DNA from: Neobacillus sp. PS3-12
GTDB lineage: Bacteria > Bacillota > Bacilli > Bacillales > Cytobacillaceae
Assembly (NCBI RefSeq): GCF_030915385.1
Contig: NZ_CP133268.1
Location: 1,736,001 to 1,800,000, forward strand
DNA length: 64,000 nucleotides
Direction of reading: 5' to 3'
Every line of letters starts with the position of its first letter. The first letter of the stretch is position 1. Positions 20,216 through 29,478 of the stretch are shown here, piece by piece. The notes below the pieces were generated by a model. That model saw only the letters and a list, made by a program, of their open reading frames with translations. It did not search any database and was not told the origin of the DNA. Made by a program: the position numbers and the translations under genes.

Positions 20216-20297
20216 CCTGATCCTCCTTAACTTCGCATAATGTTCGTTAGTGCCCGTAATTAACATATATGACGAGGATGGACGAGTTATGATAATA

Positions 20298-20324
20298 GAA
20301 AAAAAGAAGAGACGTTTTGTCTCT
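20298..20324 (-). terminator. Terminator after the M23 peptidase gene
   Basis: Minus strand AGAGAC pairs with GTCTCT across AAAAC, with a long T-rich tail. Confidence 0.75.
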
Positions 20325-20328
20325 CCTT

Positions 20329-21612
20329 TTAGAATGGAACGATTCCAGTTGGATTGATGGCACTGTGGTAGGCCCATGGTCCATTATAAAGTTCGAAATG
20401 CAAATGCTGGCCTGTTGCCTCGCCTGAGCTTCCCATAAAACCGATCTGCTGGCCTTTCGTTACCGTTTGTCCTTCAGATACCATATATCTAGACATATGT
20501 GCATATACCGTTGTATAAATGTGTCCGTTAATGGAATGGGAAATATAAACGACATTACCATAACTGCTTGATACGTGTGCGGTCACAACCACTCCATCTG
20601 CTGCCGCAACGATGGGAACATTTGGGCCGCTGTTTGCGATATCCACTCCATAATGGAATGTACCCGCACCAGTAAATGGATCAGTCCGTCCGCCATAACC
20701 TGAAGTGACAGAACCTGAAGCTGGTCTCGTAAAGCTGCCGCTTGATACCGAAGGTGCCGCTGCAGTAGTTCCGCCACCACTTGACGATGTCGGAGCTTTA
20801 GCGGCTGCTGCTTGTTGCTTGGCCTCTTCAGCTTGGCGAGCCTGTTCGTTTTGAATTGCTTTTTGGATGGCGCTGGATTGAGCAGCCAGAATTTGCGATT
20901 GTTCCTGCATATCCATTTTGCCATCTGTCGCTTCTTTTTCCTCTTGCTGCAGGCTTCCTAAAAGGTTCGCCTGTTGTGTTTTTTGCGAATTTAACTTGTT
21001 ATTTAAGTTCTCTAAATCACGAACCATTTTTTGCAGGTTATCCAGATCAGTCTGAACCTGTGCTTGCTTTTGCTCCAGCTCTTGTTTGTCACTTTGAGCC
21101 TGCTGCAAAATTGCCTTGTCAGCTTCCATAATCGTAGCAACAGCGCCAGCCAAATCTATCAAATCCCCAAAACTTTGTGCTCCCATTAAAACACTGACAT
21201 AATTAACGTTACCATTTTCCTGATAATTACGGGCCCGATCCTTCAAAAGCTCATTTCGTTTTTGAATCCGCTCCTGAATCACCTTAATTTCATCCTGCAG
21301 TTTGGAAATTTGGACCTTGGTGTCTTGAATTTTAGATTCTTTGTCTTGGATCCCTTTATTTGTGTTATCAATCGCTAAACCAATCCGTGTTAATTCAGAC
21401 TGAACATCTACTTGCTGACCTTTTAAACTATCAATCTTTTGATCTGCCTTATTAATACTAGAATTCAAATCAGCTTGTTTATTTTGAATATCGCTTTGTT
21501 TTTGTTTTAAGCTTGAGATGGATTCGGCTTCTGTTTTTATGGCCGTTCCTCCTAACAAACTCCCCATGCATACCGCTGACGCAACGGTAAGTGACAACAA
21601 TGACCTTCTCAA
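20329..21612 (-). CDS. EnvC-like coiled-coil M23 peptidoglycan hydrolase
   Basis: Secreted 427-residue protein. Signal peptide at residues 1-29 (LTVASAVCMGSLLGG), long coiled coil at about 30-265, an Ala/Ser/Gly linker, and a C-terminal M23/LytM domain with HYGVDIA (H-x3-D) and HLHFELY (HxH), so all zinc ligands are present and it should be catalytic. The layout is that of EnvC/PcsB-type proteins that FtsEX controls from inside the cell. It lies 107 nt downstream of ftsX. In B. subtilis FtsEX instead activates CwlO, an NlpC/P60 enzyme, so this M23 protein is a likely direct FtsEX partner here. That link is inference from domain layout and position. Confidence 0.88.
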   Translation of the reverse strand: MRRSLLSLTVASAVCMGSLLGGTAIKTEAESISSLKQKQSDIQNKQADLNSSINKADQKIDSLKGQQVDVQSELTRIGLAIDNTNKGIQDKESKIQDTKVQISKLQDEIKVIQERIQKRNELLKDRARNYQENGNVNYVSVLMGAQSFGDLIDLAGAVATIMEADKAILQQAQSDKQELEQKQAQVQTDLDNLQKMVRDLENLNNKLNSQKTQQANLLGSLQQEEKEATDGKMDMQEQSQILAAQSSAIQKAIQNEQARQAEEAKQQAAAAKAPTSSSGGGTTAAAPSVSSGSFTRPASGSVTSGYGGRTDPFTGAGTFHYGVDIANSGPNVPIVAAADGVVVTAHVSSSYGNVVYISHSINGHIYTTVYAHMSRYMVSEGQTVTKGQQIGFMGSSGEATGQHLHFELYNGPWAYHSAINPTGIVPF

Positions 21613-21670
21613 CGCTTGATTTCTCCCTTCCTTTTATCTAACTATGTACGGGTAAACCACCCTTATATGT

Positions 21671-21719
21671 AGGAAAGATGCCTCAGCATGGTTATGCAGA
21701 ACCAATACCATGAGGCATC
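21671..21719 (-). terminator. Hairpin between ftsX and the M23 gene
   Basis: Minus strand GATGCCTCA pairs with TGAGGCATC around a 25-nt loop with secondary pairing. The following T-run is weak (TTTCC), so it may attenuate rather than end transcription from ftsEX into the M23 gene. Confidence 0.5.
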
Positions 21720-21731
21720 CTTTTAATAAAC

Positions 21732-22625
21732 TTATACTTTTAAAAACTTTCTTACGGACATAACACTGCCCCAGACACCAATGACGGCACCCATTAAAAT
21801 AAGCAATCCAGAAACCTGATACATAAACGGCGAAATCGGCAGAATTTGAATAAAGTTGCCTGCCAGCTTTGGTGCGATATAAGCATAGGCATTGTAGTAT
21901 AAAATAGAAATCACAATGATTGGTACAATTGAACCTAGAATCCCCAGCCATAAGCCTTCTAAAAAGAATGGCCAGCGAATAAAAGAATTCGTTGCTCCTA
22001 CCAACCTCATAATCTTGATTTCTCTTCTCCGTGCAATAATCGTAATTTTAATCGTATTGGAAATTAAGAAGATCGCCGTAAACAACAGACCAATAATCAA
22101 GACAACTCCAACATTTCGGGCTGTTTTAATAAAGGAAAATAGCTTCTCGACTTGACCTTGTCCATATTTAACCTTGTAGGCAAAGTTCATTTTTTCAATT
22201 TTCTTTGCTGCTTTCGGTGTGTCAGTCGGATTCTTCGTTTTAACAATAAATACATCATTTAAAGGATTATCCTGTTCGAACAGCTTAAATGCCTTACCTT
22301 CTGAACCAAGACTGGTAATCAGATTATTCAGTTCATGCTTTTTCGAAGAAAATTGAATACTTTTTACTTCGGGTAGCTGTTCAATCTGTTTCTTCAATGT
22401 GGCTTGGTCCTGTTTAGATGCAGCCACATCGATATGAACGCGGATTTCAACGTCACCTTCAATGGTTGAAGCCACTTTATTAAGATTCATCATAATGACG
22501 AAAAACACACCAACTAATACTAACGTTACAGTAACGGCACTTACAGACGCAAATGTCATCCAGCCATTTCGGCCAATGCTCTTAAAGCTTTCACGAGCAT
22601 GCCGGCCTAGTGTTCTAAGCTTCAT
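21732..22625 (-). CDS. ftsX: Cell-division ABC transporter permease FtsX
   Basis: Membrane subunit of the FtsEX complex that controls peptidoglycan hydrolases. From ATG 22625 (MKLRTLGRHARESFKSIGRNGWM) it has 297 residues: helix 1 at about 25-47, a large extracellular domain, then three helices (VLIIGLLFTAIFLISNTI and two more). The start codon lies inside the last codons of ftsE, an 11-nt overlap, so translation is coupled. A frame extending to 22763 only reads back through ftsE and is ignored. Confidence 0.95.
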   Translation of the reverse strand: MKLRTLGRHARESFKSIGRNGWMTFASVSAVTVTLVLVGVFFVIMMNLNKVASTIEGDVEIRVHIDVAASKQDQATLKKQIEQLPEVKSIQFSSKKHELNNLITSLGSEGKAFKLFEQDNPLNDVFIVKTKNPTDTPKAAKKIEKMNFAYKVKYGQGQVEKLFSFIKTARNVGVVLIIGLLFTAIFLISNTIKITIIARRREIKIMRLVGATNSFIRWPFFLEGLWLGILGSIVPIIVISILYYNAYAYIAPKLAGNFIQILPISPFMYQVSGLLILMGAVIGVWGSVMSVRKFLKV

Positions 22626-23301
22626 AGCCGTAATCACCTCTTTGTTCATCACGAGCGATCTTGCCTGCTTCGATGGCAATGACGCGATGTTTGATCGTGT
22701 TGACGATTTCTTTGTTATGGGTAGCCATAACAATTGTCGTTCCTCTAGTATTGATTTCATCAAAAATGTTCATGATTTCCCAAGATGTGTCTGGATCAAG
22801 GTTTCCCGTAGGCTCGTCCGCAATCACGACCTTCGGAGAATTCACGATGGAACGGGCAATCGAAACACGCTGTTGTTCCCCGCCTGATAGTTCCGTTGGC
22901 AGCATTCTTGCTTTATGCTTCAAATTAACGAGATCAAGCACTTCCATTACTCGTTTTTTAATAACCTTCGGAGTCGCTTCAATAACCTCTAACGCAAAGG
23001 CAACATTTTCATAGACTGTTTTCGTTTGAAGAAGTTTAAAGTCCTGAAAAACTACCCCGATATTGCGTCGAAACAGCGGAACCTTGCTATTTCTCAATTT
23101 TGCCAGGTTGACACCATTTATCGAAATCGTACCTGATGTCGGAACTTCTTCACGGTACATCATCTTAATAAAAGTGGATTTCCCTGCACCACTCGGCCCT
23201 ACGACATAAACAAATTCACCCGGTTCAATCCGAACATTGATCCCATTGACAGCTGTTACACCATTGGGATACTTCTTATAGACATCTTGCATTTCAATCA
23301 T
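22615..23301 (-). CDS. ftsE: Cell-division ATP-binding protein FtsE
   Basis: ATPase subunit of FtsEX. The 228 residues from ATG 23301 (MIEMQDVYKKYPNG) include Walker A GPSGAGKS, Q-loop VVFQDFKLL, signature LSGGEQQR and Walker B VVIADEPTGNLD. AGGTGAT lies upstream of the start. It precedes ftsX with overlapping ends. The start is 278 nt downstream of cccB and its terminator, so ftsEX has its own promoter in that gap. Confidence 0.96.
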   Translation of the reverse strand: MIEMQDVYKKYPNGVTAVNGINVRIEPGEFVYVVGPSGAGKSTFIKMMYREEVPTSGTISINGVNLAKLRNSKVPLFRRNIGVVFQDFKLLQTKTVYENVAFALEVIEATPKVIKKRVMEVLDLVNLKHKARMLPTELSGGEQQRVSIARSIVNSPKVVIADEPTGNLDPDTSWEIMNIFDEINTRGTTIVMATHNKEIVNTIKHRVIAIEAGKIARDEQRGDYGYEA

Positions 23302-23522
23302 ATTATTATCACCTAATGTTTTATTTTTCCCAAAAAACTTCAGCACGGCTGGTTAAGTTCACAAAAAATAGCACTAAAAACGAACACAACTCATTATAAC
23401 ATCATAATCCGACAAAAAAAGCGGTAAATATATTACATTTTCTTTTCATTCTTGACAAAACACTATAATGGAACGAACGTTTCAGTTATATTTGGTGCTG
23501 TGACTAATGGTTATATTCGCAT

Positions 23523-23559
23523 AAAAAAACGATCTGTTTTTTTGTCAGACCGTTTTTTA
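23523..23559 (-). terminator. Terminator after cccB
   Basis: Minus strand AAAAAACGGTCTG pairs with CAGATCGTTTTTT (one G-U pair) and ends in a T-run. Confidence 0.8.
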
Positions 23560-23579
23560 CATGCCCTTATTTCTTATCA

Positions 23580-23903
23580 TTATTTTTTGGCAGCGAGCCA
23601 TTCAGCTACTTTATCGGCGTCATTGCCAGAAATTAAACCAGCTGGCATTTTCCCTCCGCCTTTACCGTTTTTAATAATATCGAGGATTTCTGCTTTTGAG
23701 TATTTTGAGCCAATTTTTTGCAAGTTTGGACCTACGACACCTTGAAGTTGATCTCCATGGCAGCTCGAGCATTTTTGATTAACAATCTTTTGCGGGTCTG
23801 CAGATGCAGTGTCTGTACTCTTTGAGCTAGAACCGCCGCCGCAGGCTGCCAGTCCCATGACCACTGTTGCGCCCATGATGAGTGTTAGTAGCTTTCTTTT
23901 CAA
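23580..23903 (-). CDS. cccB: Lipoprotein cytochrome c551
   Basis: Small membrane-attached electron carrier. The 107 residues have a lipobox LAAC at residues 18-21, a Ser/Thr linker, one haem motif CSSCH (about 46-50) and the axial Met in GGKMPAG near the C-terminus. This is the class I cytochrome c layout of B. subtilis CccB, which is also upstream of ftsE. It could pass electrons between the bc complex and cytochrome c oxidase, and it is the only conventional c-type cytochrome near the multihaem cluster. Confidence 0.95.
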   Translation of the reverse strand: MKRKLLTLIMGATVVMGLAACGGGSSSKSTDTASADPQKIVNQKCSSCHGDQLQGVVGPNLQKIGSKYSKAEILDIIKNGKGGGKMPAGLISGNDADKVAEWLAAKK

Positions 23904-24304
23904 TTGCTACTCTCCTTTCAGAAATAAATTCCAGCAAAACTAGTATAAACCAATTTTGGCTAAGATTAAAACCCTCTTCACAAACTACAGATGAAGTTCT
24001 ACCGATGAAGAATACAGATAAATCAAGGCTTTTGCCCACTTGTTTCAATTTTGTGAAACCTTGATTATTGTATTGGAAATTCGACATACGTTTTTAGTTT
24101 TACTTATTTTGTTTCAAATATTCCATGCATGTTTCATGAATTTTTTTCTATGCATTCAAAAAAACAATTATAGAATCTTAATTCGTTTAGATATATATAA
24201 TTCCGGTAAAAATGGTAATATGGTTATTGAATCTAGTAGAATACATTAATTTATATAAAAAAGAAAGGCATGACAGTCTTAAAAGGGAATGAGGTGCTGC
24301 AATA
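23904..24304. other. Intergenic region between cccB and the SEC-C gene
   Basis: 401 bp, strongly AT-rich, between divergent genes. It must hold both promoters, but I see no clear consensus hexamers with good spacing. It marks the left edge of the accessory region that separates cccB from secA/prfB. Confidence 0.4.
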
Positions 24305-26218
24305 ATGGATGTTAAAGTAGGCAGGAATGATCCTTGTCCGTGCGGTAGCGGAAAGAAATATAAAAAATGCTGTGGGGTTAATGAGGTTATTTCTCTTACC
24401 CAGGTTCTCGAATCGGACATTGACGACTTGGAAAAACAACTGTTACATTTCGCATTACGAAATTACGGAAATCAAATCGAAGAAAGTTTTGAAAACTTCC
24501 AGCAAGAATATGATTTAAATAATGACGATGAGGTCAAGTTTTTTGAATTCGTACATACCATTTGGTTTACACTTTTTGCAAAAGCAGATCAAGGTGGAAC
24601 TATTCTTGATCAATTTATCAATTCAGAATTAAGGAGAATAAAACGTCCCAAGCTTAAGCAAGTGGTGCAATCGTGGAAAGATGCGAGAGTCTTTTTCGGA
24701 ACAATCATTAGTATTGAAGATAACAGCTATATAATAGAAGATCTTTTTAGCAGTGACCGGCTTGAAGCAGTAGTCGTGACAAATCTGGAGAAACAGTATG
24801 AACAAAATGGATTTTTCGCAGCGATACTGTTGCCATTTGATCAAAAATTTGTGTTTTTCCCAGCACCGTTTGATCTTCCAAGCCTGGATAGTGAGTCTGC
24901 AGCCGAATTTATTCGTCAGGCCTATTCAGAATCCAACTATGATAACCGAAACGATTTTATGACGGAATTCTTCATGGAATTAATGTACGACCTTCCAGAA
25001 GTCGGTGCCCATTACGAAATCAACGAAATGGAATGGACAGAGCCCATTTTTCAAGAAGTGGCAGAGATTTTTCAAACCGAACTAGAGCAAATGGGTGTTG
25101 AACAAGACATCATTGACACAGGGATTTATCTTTGGAATTTATTTTGCCATAAGAAGCAAAAAAAGATTAAAAACCCATATATTTATGTCGGAGCCCTTCA
25201 TTATTTCATTTCGACGTTTGCTCCAATGGAAACGAATTATACACAGAAACAGCTGGCTGAAAAGTATGGTGTTTCCTATGGCTCACTCTCTTCTGTCTAT
25301 CGAGAATTAGAAGACACCTTGGCTGAGGATCTAGACTCCTATGAGGAGGACAACGAGGATGGGCCTGTTATCCAAATGGGTGGATCAATGGCTACTGAGA
25401 GGGTAATGCAGGAAGCTTTAGAGGAAATTAAAAACCAAGACTTTAATAATATAGAAGAAATAAATGACTTTCTTTCGAAAAAGCTGGTCTCAGCAACTTC
25501 CGGCAAGCTAAAGGACGATGCTCAGTCGCTGCTATACGATGCCTTTGAGGCTGATGGTCCCGAGCGTTATCGGTTAGCAGAAAAAGCTCTGAAACAGAAT
25601 CCAAATCTTGTCGATGCTTATAACATTCTCGCTGAAGACGCCGATTCTCTTGAAGAAGCGATCCAAATGTATGAAAAAGGTATGTGGATTGGTCAGAAAG
25701 AGTTGGGCAAAGCCTTTTTCAAGGAAAACAAAGGACATTTTTGGCTCATTTTTGAAACCAGACCATTTATGCGGGCAAAATTCAATTACGCCATGGCCCT
25801 CCTCGAATTGGGAAAACCAAATGAAGCGATTGCCCAATTTGAAGAATTGCTGGAGCTCAATCCAAATGACAGCCAAGGAGTTCGTTATTCCCTTTTTATT
25901 GCTTATGTAGAAAGAGGAGATTTACAGAAAGTCGGCAGGCTGTTGAAACAATTCGAAGAGGATAGCGCACAATCCCACTATAATACACTTTTATTGGAAT
26001 TATTGAAAAACGGTTTTTCGGCAAAAGCGAAAACATTATTAAAAACAGCCAAGGAAAACAACAAATTTGTTATCCCATATTTAAATGAAAGAAAACGTCT
26101 TCCAAAAGCAATCCCAGACAATTACGGATTTGGGGATGAAGACGAAGCAATCGTTTATGCTGATGCGCATTTGCATTTGTGGAGAATGATTGAGGGATTA
26201 CGGGACTGGTTGAAGTAA
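24305..26218 (+). CDS. SEC-C motif / TPR protein of unknown function
   Basis: A 637-residue protein with no signal peptide. The SEC-C zinc motif is at the N-terminus ([19 protein letters not shown], residues 7-25), the same motif that ends SecA in this window. The middle has an acidic region and a helix-turn-helix-like segment ([20 protein letters not shown], near residue 320). The C-terminal half has TPR-like helices ([38 protein letters not shown]). The start at ATG 24305 follows GAGGTG. It is on the plus strand beside the cytochrome cluster but is separated from it by two terminators. I recognise the domain types, not the function; SecA/SecB-linked quality control or nucleic acid binding are both possible. 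Confidence 0.75.
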   Translation: MDVKVGRNDPCPCGSGKKYKKCCGVNEVISLTQVLESDIDDLEKQLLHFALRNYGNQIEESFENFQQEYDLNNDDEVKFFEFVHTIWFTLFAKADQGGTILDQFINSELRRIKRPKLKQVVQSWKDARVFFGTIISIEDNSYIIEDLFSSDRLEAVVVTNLEKQYEQNGFFAAILLPFDQKFVFFPAPFDLPSLDSESAAEFIRQAYSESNYDNRNDFMTEFFMELMYDLPEVGAHYEINEMEWTEPIFQEVAEIFQTELEQMGVEQDIIDTGIYLWNLFCHKKQKKIKNPYIYVGALHYFISTFAPMETNYTQKQLAEKYGVSYGSLSSVYRELEDTLAEDLDSYEEDNEDGPVIQMGGSMATERVMQEALEEIKNQDFNNIEEINDFLSKKLVSATSGKLKDDAQSLLYDAFEADGPERYRLAEKALKQNPNLVDAYNILAEDADSLEEAIQMYEKGMWIGQKELGKAFFKENKGHFWLIFETRPFMRAKFNYAMALLELGKPNEAIAQFEELLELNPNDSQGVRYSLFIAYVERGDLQKVGRLLKQFEEDSAQSHYNTLLLELLKNGFSAKAKTLLKTAKENNKFVIPYLNERKRLPKAIPDNYGFGDEDEAIVYADAHLHLWRMIEGLRDWLK

Positions 26219-26223
26219 AACTG

Positions 26224-26257
26224 CCGAGAGGGCTGGAAAGCCTCTCGGTTTGTTTTT
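26224..26257 (+). terminator. Terminator after the SEC-C gene
   Basis: CCGAGAGG pairs with CCTCTCGG, followed by TTTGTTTTTG. Confidence 0.9.
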
Positions 26258-26310
26258 GTCGATTGGGTGCAATATTTCCTTGGAAATTTGTCGAGTGATT
26301 AAATTTATAA

Positions 26311-26342
26311 AAAAATCGAAAGGGTTTCACCCTTTCGATTTT
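26311..26342 (-). terminator. Terminator at the end of the cytochrome cluster
   Basis: AAATCGAAAGGG pairs with CCCTTTCGATTT around TTTCA; A and T runs on both sides make it possibly bidirectional. Confidence 0.9.
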
Positions 26343-26350
26343 TAGTAGTT

Positions 26351-27907
26351 TTATGGTGTTGCTGAAGAAGGAGCATGTGCGGCTTCTATAAAGGAATGAG
26401 AAGTTCCGCCGTGACAGGAAGAACAGCCTTGAGTATCACTTTGTTGATGCCCTGTAATTGCATTGCCGCTTCCGTCAGCTAATGGAAGATTTGCTGTTTT
26501 TCCATAAAGCTCTTTAGAATCGCTGTGGCAATTTAAACAGAAATTCCTTTCATTGGCAGCATCCCATGTTGTGCCACTCGAAGTAAACTTTTTCGTATTA
26601 TCAGTGATTTGTATATTTCCCAGCTTGTCTCTTAACATCTTCATATTTGTGGAACCATGTGTTTCATGGCATTCTGCACAAGGAAGCTGCCCGTTTAATG
26701 TACTTCCGCTATCACCAGTTGCTGTAATTTTATGTCCAGACTGGCTGGTATAGGTACTATTTGCATAATATTGCTTAATATTTGAAGCTTTTGTTCCATC
26801 ATGACAGCTTAAACATAATGAAAAGTCATCAGCAGTGCCAGTTGACGTGCTTGCTTTTTTATAATTGTATGTTTGTGCTGTTGTATTAGAAATTCTGTTA
26901 ATGTGGTTCGGATTATCTTTACTCCAATCAGAATGCGGATCATGGCAGCTTGTACATGATGATGAATCATTTATTTGCGCATGCTGATTAGTGCTATTAT
27001 ATTTATCCGGCATTGGTGTACCATTTGTTCCATCATGACATGCCATACATAGGTTGTCAGAGTTCTCTCCAAATTTCCCGCCTTGCAGCATGTCATTAGA
27101 GCCATTATGAACGCCATGGCAGTAATCGCAGGAATTGGTTACGTTTGAAAAGTTACCATGGATAACGTCTGGTTGACGGTATTCATTTGATTCAAACTGG
27201 TATTGCGTATTCAAGCTAATTGTCGTAAATTTAAAAAATCTCGGAATGATTCGATTACCGTCATCATTTGTAAAACCTGGGTTTAAATAAACATAATAGC
27301 TAGTACCGGGCTGAAGCAGATTGGCAGGATCAGGAGTAAATGTAAAGACATATTCATTCACGCCATTTCCCACTGCCGTTATTGTCACAAGTTTCTGAGT
27401 TCCTGTGATTTTATCCCCACTAGCTGATGATACCTCCAGCAAATGCGATGGATTAGTAATTGTTCCAGAATTCCTGACAGCAACTCTTATTATGTCATTC
27501 ACTGGTACCTGAGTCATATCTTCAGCAGACAAGTAGGTGCTTTGATCGTTAATATCCCCGACCAAACTAACATCAGACACATAAGGTCTATTGACACTCG
27601 CCAATGCAGCAGGTTGGCTCAAACTTGATGAAATACGTACTGTTTGCTGTGTTGTCGTCGCCCCACTAACAGTTGTTGTTGCTGTCGGCTGTGTTGTCGT
27701 CGTCCCGCTAACAGTTGTTGTTGCTGCTGGCTGTGTTGTCGTCGTCCCATTATCAGTTGAGGTTGTTTGCGTGCTTGTTACTCCGGTATCGGTTGCTGCA
27801 GCAAAAACATCAATTTTATAAGGGGAATATAAAAGGAAGGAACCTATAAAAATGCTCCATATGGCAATGCATGAAAAGATCTTTCGTTTGAAGTTCTTCC
27901 TCCTCAT
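26351..27907 (-). CDS. Secreted seven-haem c-type cytochrome with Ig-like domain
   Basis: Start ATG 27907 is chosen because GAGG lies 9 nt upstream; the ATG at 27916 is too close. An N-terminal signal peptide is followed by a Thr-rich segment with about three copies of a 14-residue TTTTQP-x-ATTTVSG repeat (residues 50-95). Next is a beta-rich Ig-like module resembling Big_5/SbsA-type domains (about 105-230). The C-terminal half has seven haem motifs: CDYCH, CMACH, CTSCH, CLSCH, CAECH, CLNCH, CSSCH. The first block HGNFSNVTNSCDYCHGVHNG is shared with the two hexahaem proteins, so the three are related. No sortase or S-layer motif is visible, yet the Thr-rich spacer and Ig module suggest exposure at or through the wall. 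It is the last gene of the cluster. Confidence 0.88.
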   Translation of the reverse strand: MRRKNFKRKIFSCIAIWSIFIGSFLLYSPYKIDVFAAATDTGVTSTQTTSTDNGTTTTQPAATTTVSGTTTTQPTATTTVSGATTTQQTVRISSSLSQPAALASVNRPYVSDVSLVGDINDQSTYLSAEDMTQVPVNDIIRVAVRNSGTITNPSHLLEVSSASGDKITGTQKLVTITAVGNGVNEYVFTFTPDPANLLQPGTSYYVYLNPGFTNDDGNRIIPRFFKFTTISLNTQYQFESNEYRQPDVIHGNFSNVTNSCDYCHGVHNGSNDMLQGGKFGENSDNLCMACHDGTNGTPMPDKYNSTNQHAQINDSSSCTSCHDPHSDWSKDNPNHINRISNTTAQTYNYKKASTSTGTADDFSLCLSCHDGTKASNIKQYYANSTYTSQSGHKITATGDSGSTLNGQLPCAECHETHGSTNMKMLRDKLGNIQITDNTKKFTSSGTTWDAANERNFCLNCHSDSKELYGKTANLPLADGSGNAITGHQQSDTQGCSSCHGGTSHSFIEAAHAPSSATP

Positions 27908-28006
27908 GTAATTCATCCTCTTCTGTTTACATTATTTAATATATAAATGCTAAATTTATTATATCAACTGAATTAACATTAATTTTCATCGTTAAGTTAA
28001 ATTTTT

Positions 28007-28036
28007 TTGACATTTTATAATGTGTATCTCTATAAT
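28007..28036 (+). promoter_or_regulatory. Perfect sigma-A hexamers facing the cytochrome genes (antisense)
   Basis: TTGACA - 18 nt - TATAAT on the plus strand, between two minus-strand cytochrome genes. A transcript from it would run through the hairpin at 28042 and into the 3' end of the next gene in antisense. The region is AT-rich, so chance is possible. Confidence 0.35.
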
Positions 28037-28041
28037 AATGA

Positions 28042-28076
28042 AACAAGGTGGCAAAAGTGATGTTTGTCACCTTGTT
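28042..28076 (-). terminator. Hairpin between the 6-haem and 7-haem genes
   Basis: AACAAGGTGGCA pairs with TGTCACCTTGTT (one mismatch). It has no strong T-run. A closely related stem (AACAAGGTAACAA) lies after the other hexahaem gene at 29731, so the two 3' ends are paralogous. Confidence 0.5.
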
Positions 28077-28128
28077 CAGAGGTTGTTGTTGCTGACAAAT
28101 AGCGAACTATTTGTTAGCTTTTTTTAAT

Positions 28129-29397
28129 TTACTTAATTAAAGCCTTACCAGAATAGTCTCCTCCAGGTACACCCACAGGATATCCGTTTGTTCCGGCTGT
28201 ATTAGGAATAGTAGCTGTTGATGTATGACATGTCCAACATATAGAATAGTTAGTAAACCTCTTTAAGGTTGAACCTTCTTTTGTTACATCTTTCATGTAT
28301 TGTCTAGCTAGTTCATCAGACCACGCCTTTCCGCCTTGATCCAATGGTTTTTCCAAATCTGCAATTGTTTTTCCAGATGTATCTCTTAATAATGTAATAT
28401 CTGTACCATGAGCATAGTGACATGATGTACAGCTTCGGCCTTGTTTTGTGCTGCTAGTTGAGTGTGTATATAAGTGTGCGCCATCATCAGCAAGCATAGA
28501 TCTAGAGCCTGCTTCTCTGCTTCTGTAATAATCGGTATGACAGCTTCCGCATAATGCTGAGTAATTCAATCTGTAATTACGAACGTCAGCTTGGCCAACT
28601 GTGGAACCATCCACTGCTGTTACTGTACCAAGTGAACCGTCAGGATTTTTTGGTAAATCGGTTTCAGCATAAATCCCCTTGGATTTGTAAATCTTCAATC
28701 CAGACAAGTTTGTAGCAGTATTGATTGCTGAATATGCTGGATCAAGTTGTAAATTAAGTTTAATTGCCTTTGTTCCTAATGGGATGGTACTCGTTTTTGT
28801 TATTGTTTCAGCATATCCCACAATACTAACGTTATATGTGGAACCATACTGGTTACCAGCCACTTTTTCATTTAATAAGCGGTCATTAGCAGATCCGTGA
28901 GGATTATGACAGCTTGAACATTCAAAAGTTGCTGTAGAAGTATTTTTTAAGGTTGCACCATTTGTAGTATTTACAGTTCCTGTTGACCCAGGAGCTGCAT
29001 TTTCATTTAAATGTGATTCAACTTGGTGCATAGAAGCACTTTGGTCTTGAGAAAACATGATACCTGCTTCACTTGCTGTTGTAACATCATAAAAACCTAA
29101 AGTACCATCATGGCATGACATACAGAGTTCAGATGCGCCACTCTTCATTAACAGCGTATCAGTTTCACCGTTATGCACACTATGACAGTTTGAACAAGAG
29201 TTTGTGTTATTTTGAAAGTTACCATGTGTTCTCTGTGAATTGGTAGTTCCAGTGTTATCAATTGTTGCATTGTTTAAGGTTGATGTCGGATGCTGCAAAT
29301 TAGTTGGATCAAAACCTGCTGCAGAGACAAGCCCGCCAAACATGCCTAAGAAAATAAGCATAAAAAATGCTGACAAGCCGATTTTTAACTTGCTCAT
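28129..29397 (-). CDS. OmcS-like secreted hexahaem cytochrome (paralogue A)
   Basis: Secreted 422-residue cytochrome. Signal peptide at residues 1-27 (probable cleavage VSA-AGF). Six haem motifs in order: CSNCHSVHNG, CMSCHDG, CSSCHNPHG, CGSCHTD, CTSCHYAHG, CWTCH. Number, order and flanking residues match the 391-residue paralogue encoded upstream. As I remember the sequence, they also match Geobacter OmcS (about 430 residues, six haems, CxxCHxMHN first, CSSCHDPHG third, CxSCHxAH fifth, last motif near the C-terminus). OmcS forms micrometre-long filaments, so a filament role here is a hypothesis. Unlike OmcS, the protein has about 35 residues after the last haem. GGAGG lies 8 nt before ATG, and a second perfect Shine-Dalgarno sequence lies about 85 nt upstream. 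Confidence 0.87.
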   Translation of the reverse strand: MSKLKIGLSAFFMLIFLGMFGGLVSAAGFDPTNLQHPTSTLNNATIDNTGTTNSQRTHGNFQNNTNSCSNCHSVHNGETDTLLMKSGASELCMSCHDGTLGFYDVTTASEAGIMFSQDQSASMHQVESHLNENAAPGSTGTVNTTNGATLKNTSTATFECSSCHNPHGSANDRLLNEKVAGNQYGSTYNVSIVGYAETITKTSTIPLGTKAIKLNLQLDPAYSAINTATNLSGLKIYKSKGIYAETDLPKNPDGSLGTVTAVDGSTVGQADVRNYRLNYSALCGSCHTDYYRSREAGSRSMLADDGAHLYTHSTSSTKQGRSCTSCHYAHGTDITLLRDTSGKTIADLEKPLDQGGKAWSDELARQYMKDVTKEGSTLKRFTNYSICWTCHTSTATIPNTAGTNGYPVGVPGGDYSGKALIK

Positions 29398-29478
29398 TTC
29401 TAAAAACCTCCCTATTTTTCTCTGTTTTCTCTCTCTTTTTATGGTTTAATAAGATGTAAATACCTCTGTGAGTAAACC

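Noticed and set aside
24251-24439. Small frames opposite the SEC-C gene start and similar frames opposite uvrA, uvrB, comFA and the cytochromes
   Set aside because: They lie antisense to strong conserved genes, have odd composition and lack ribosome sites.
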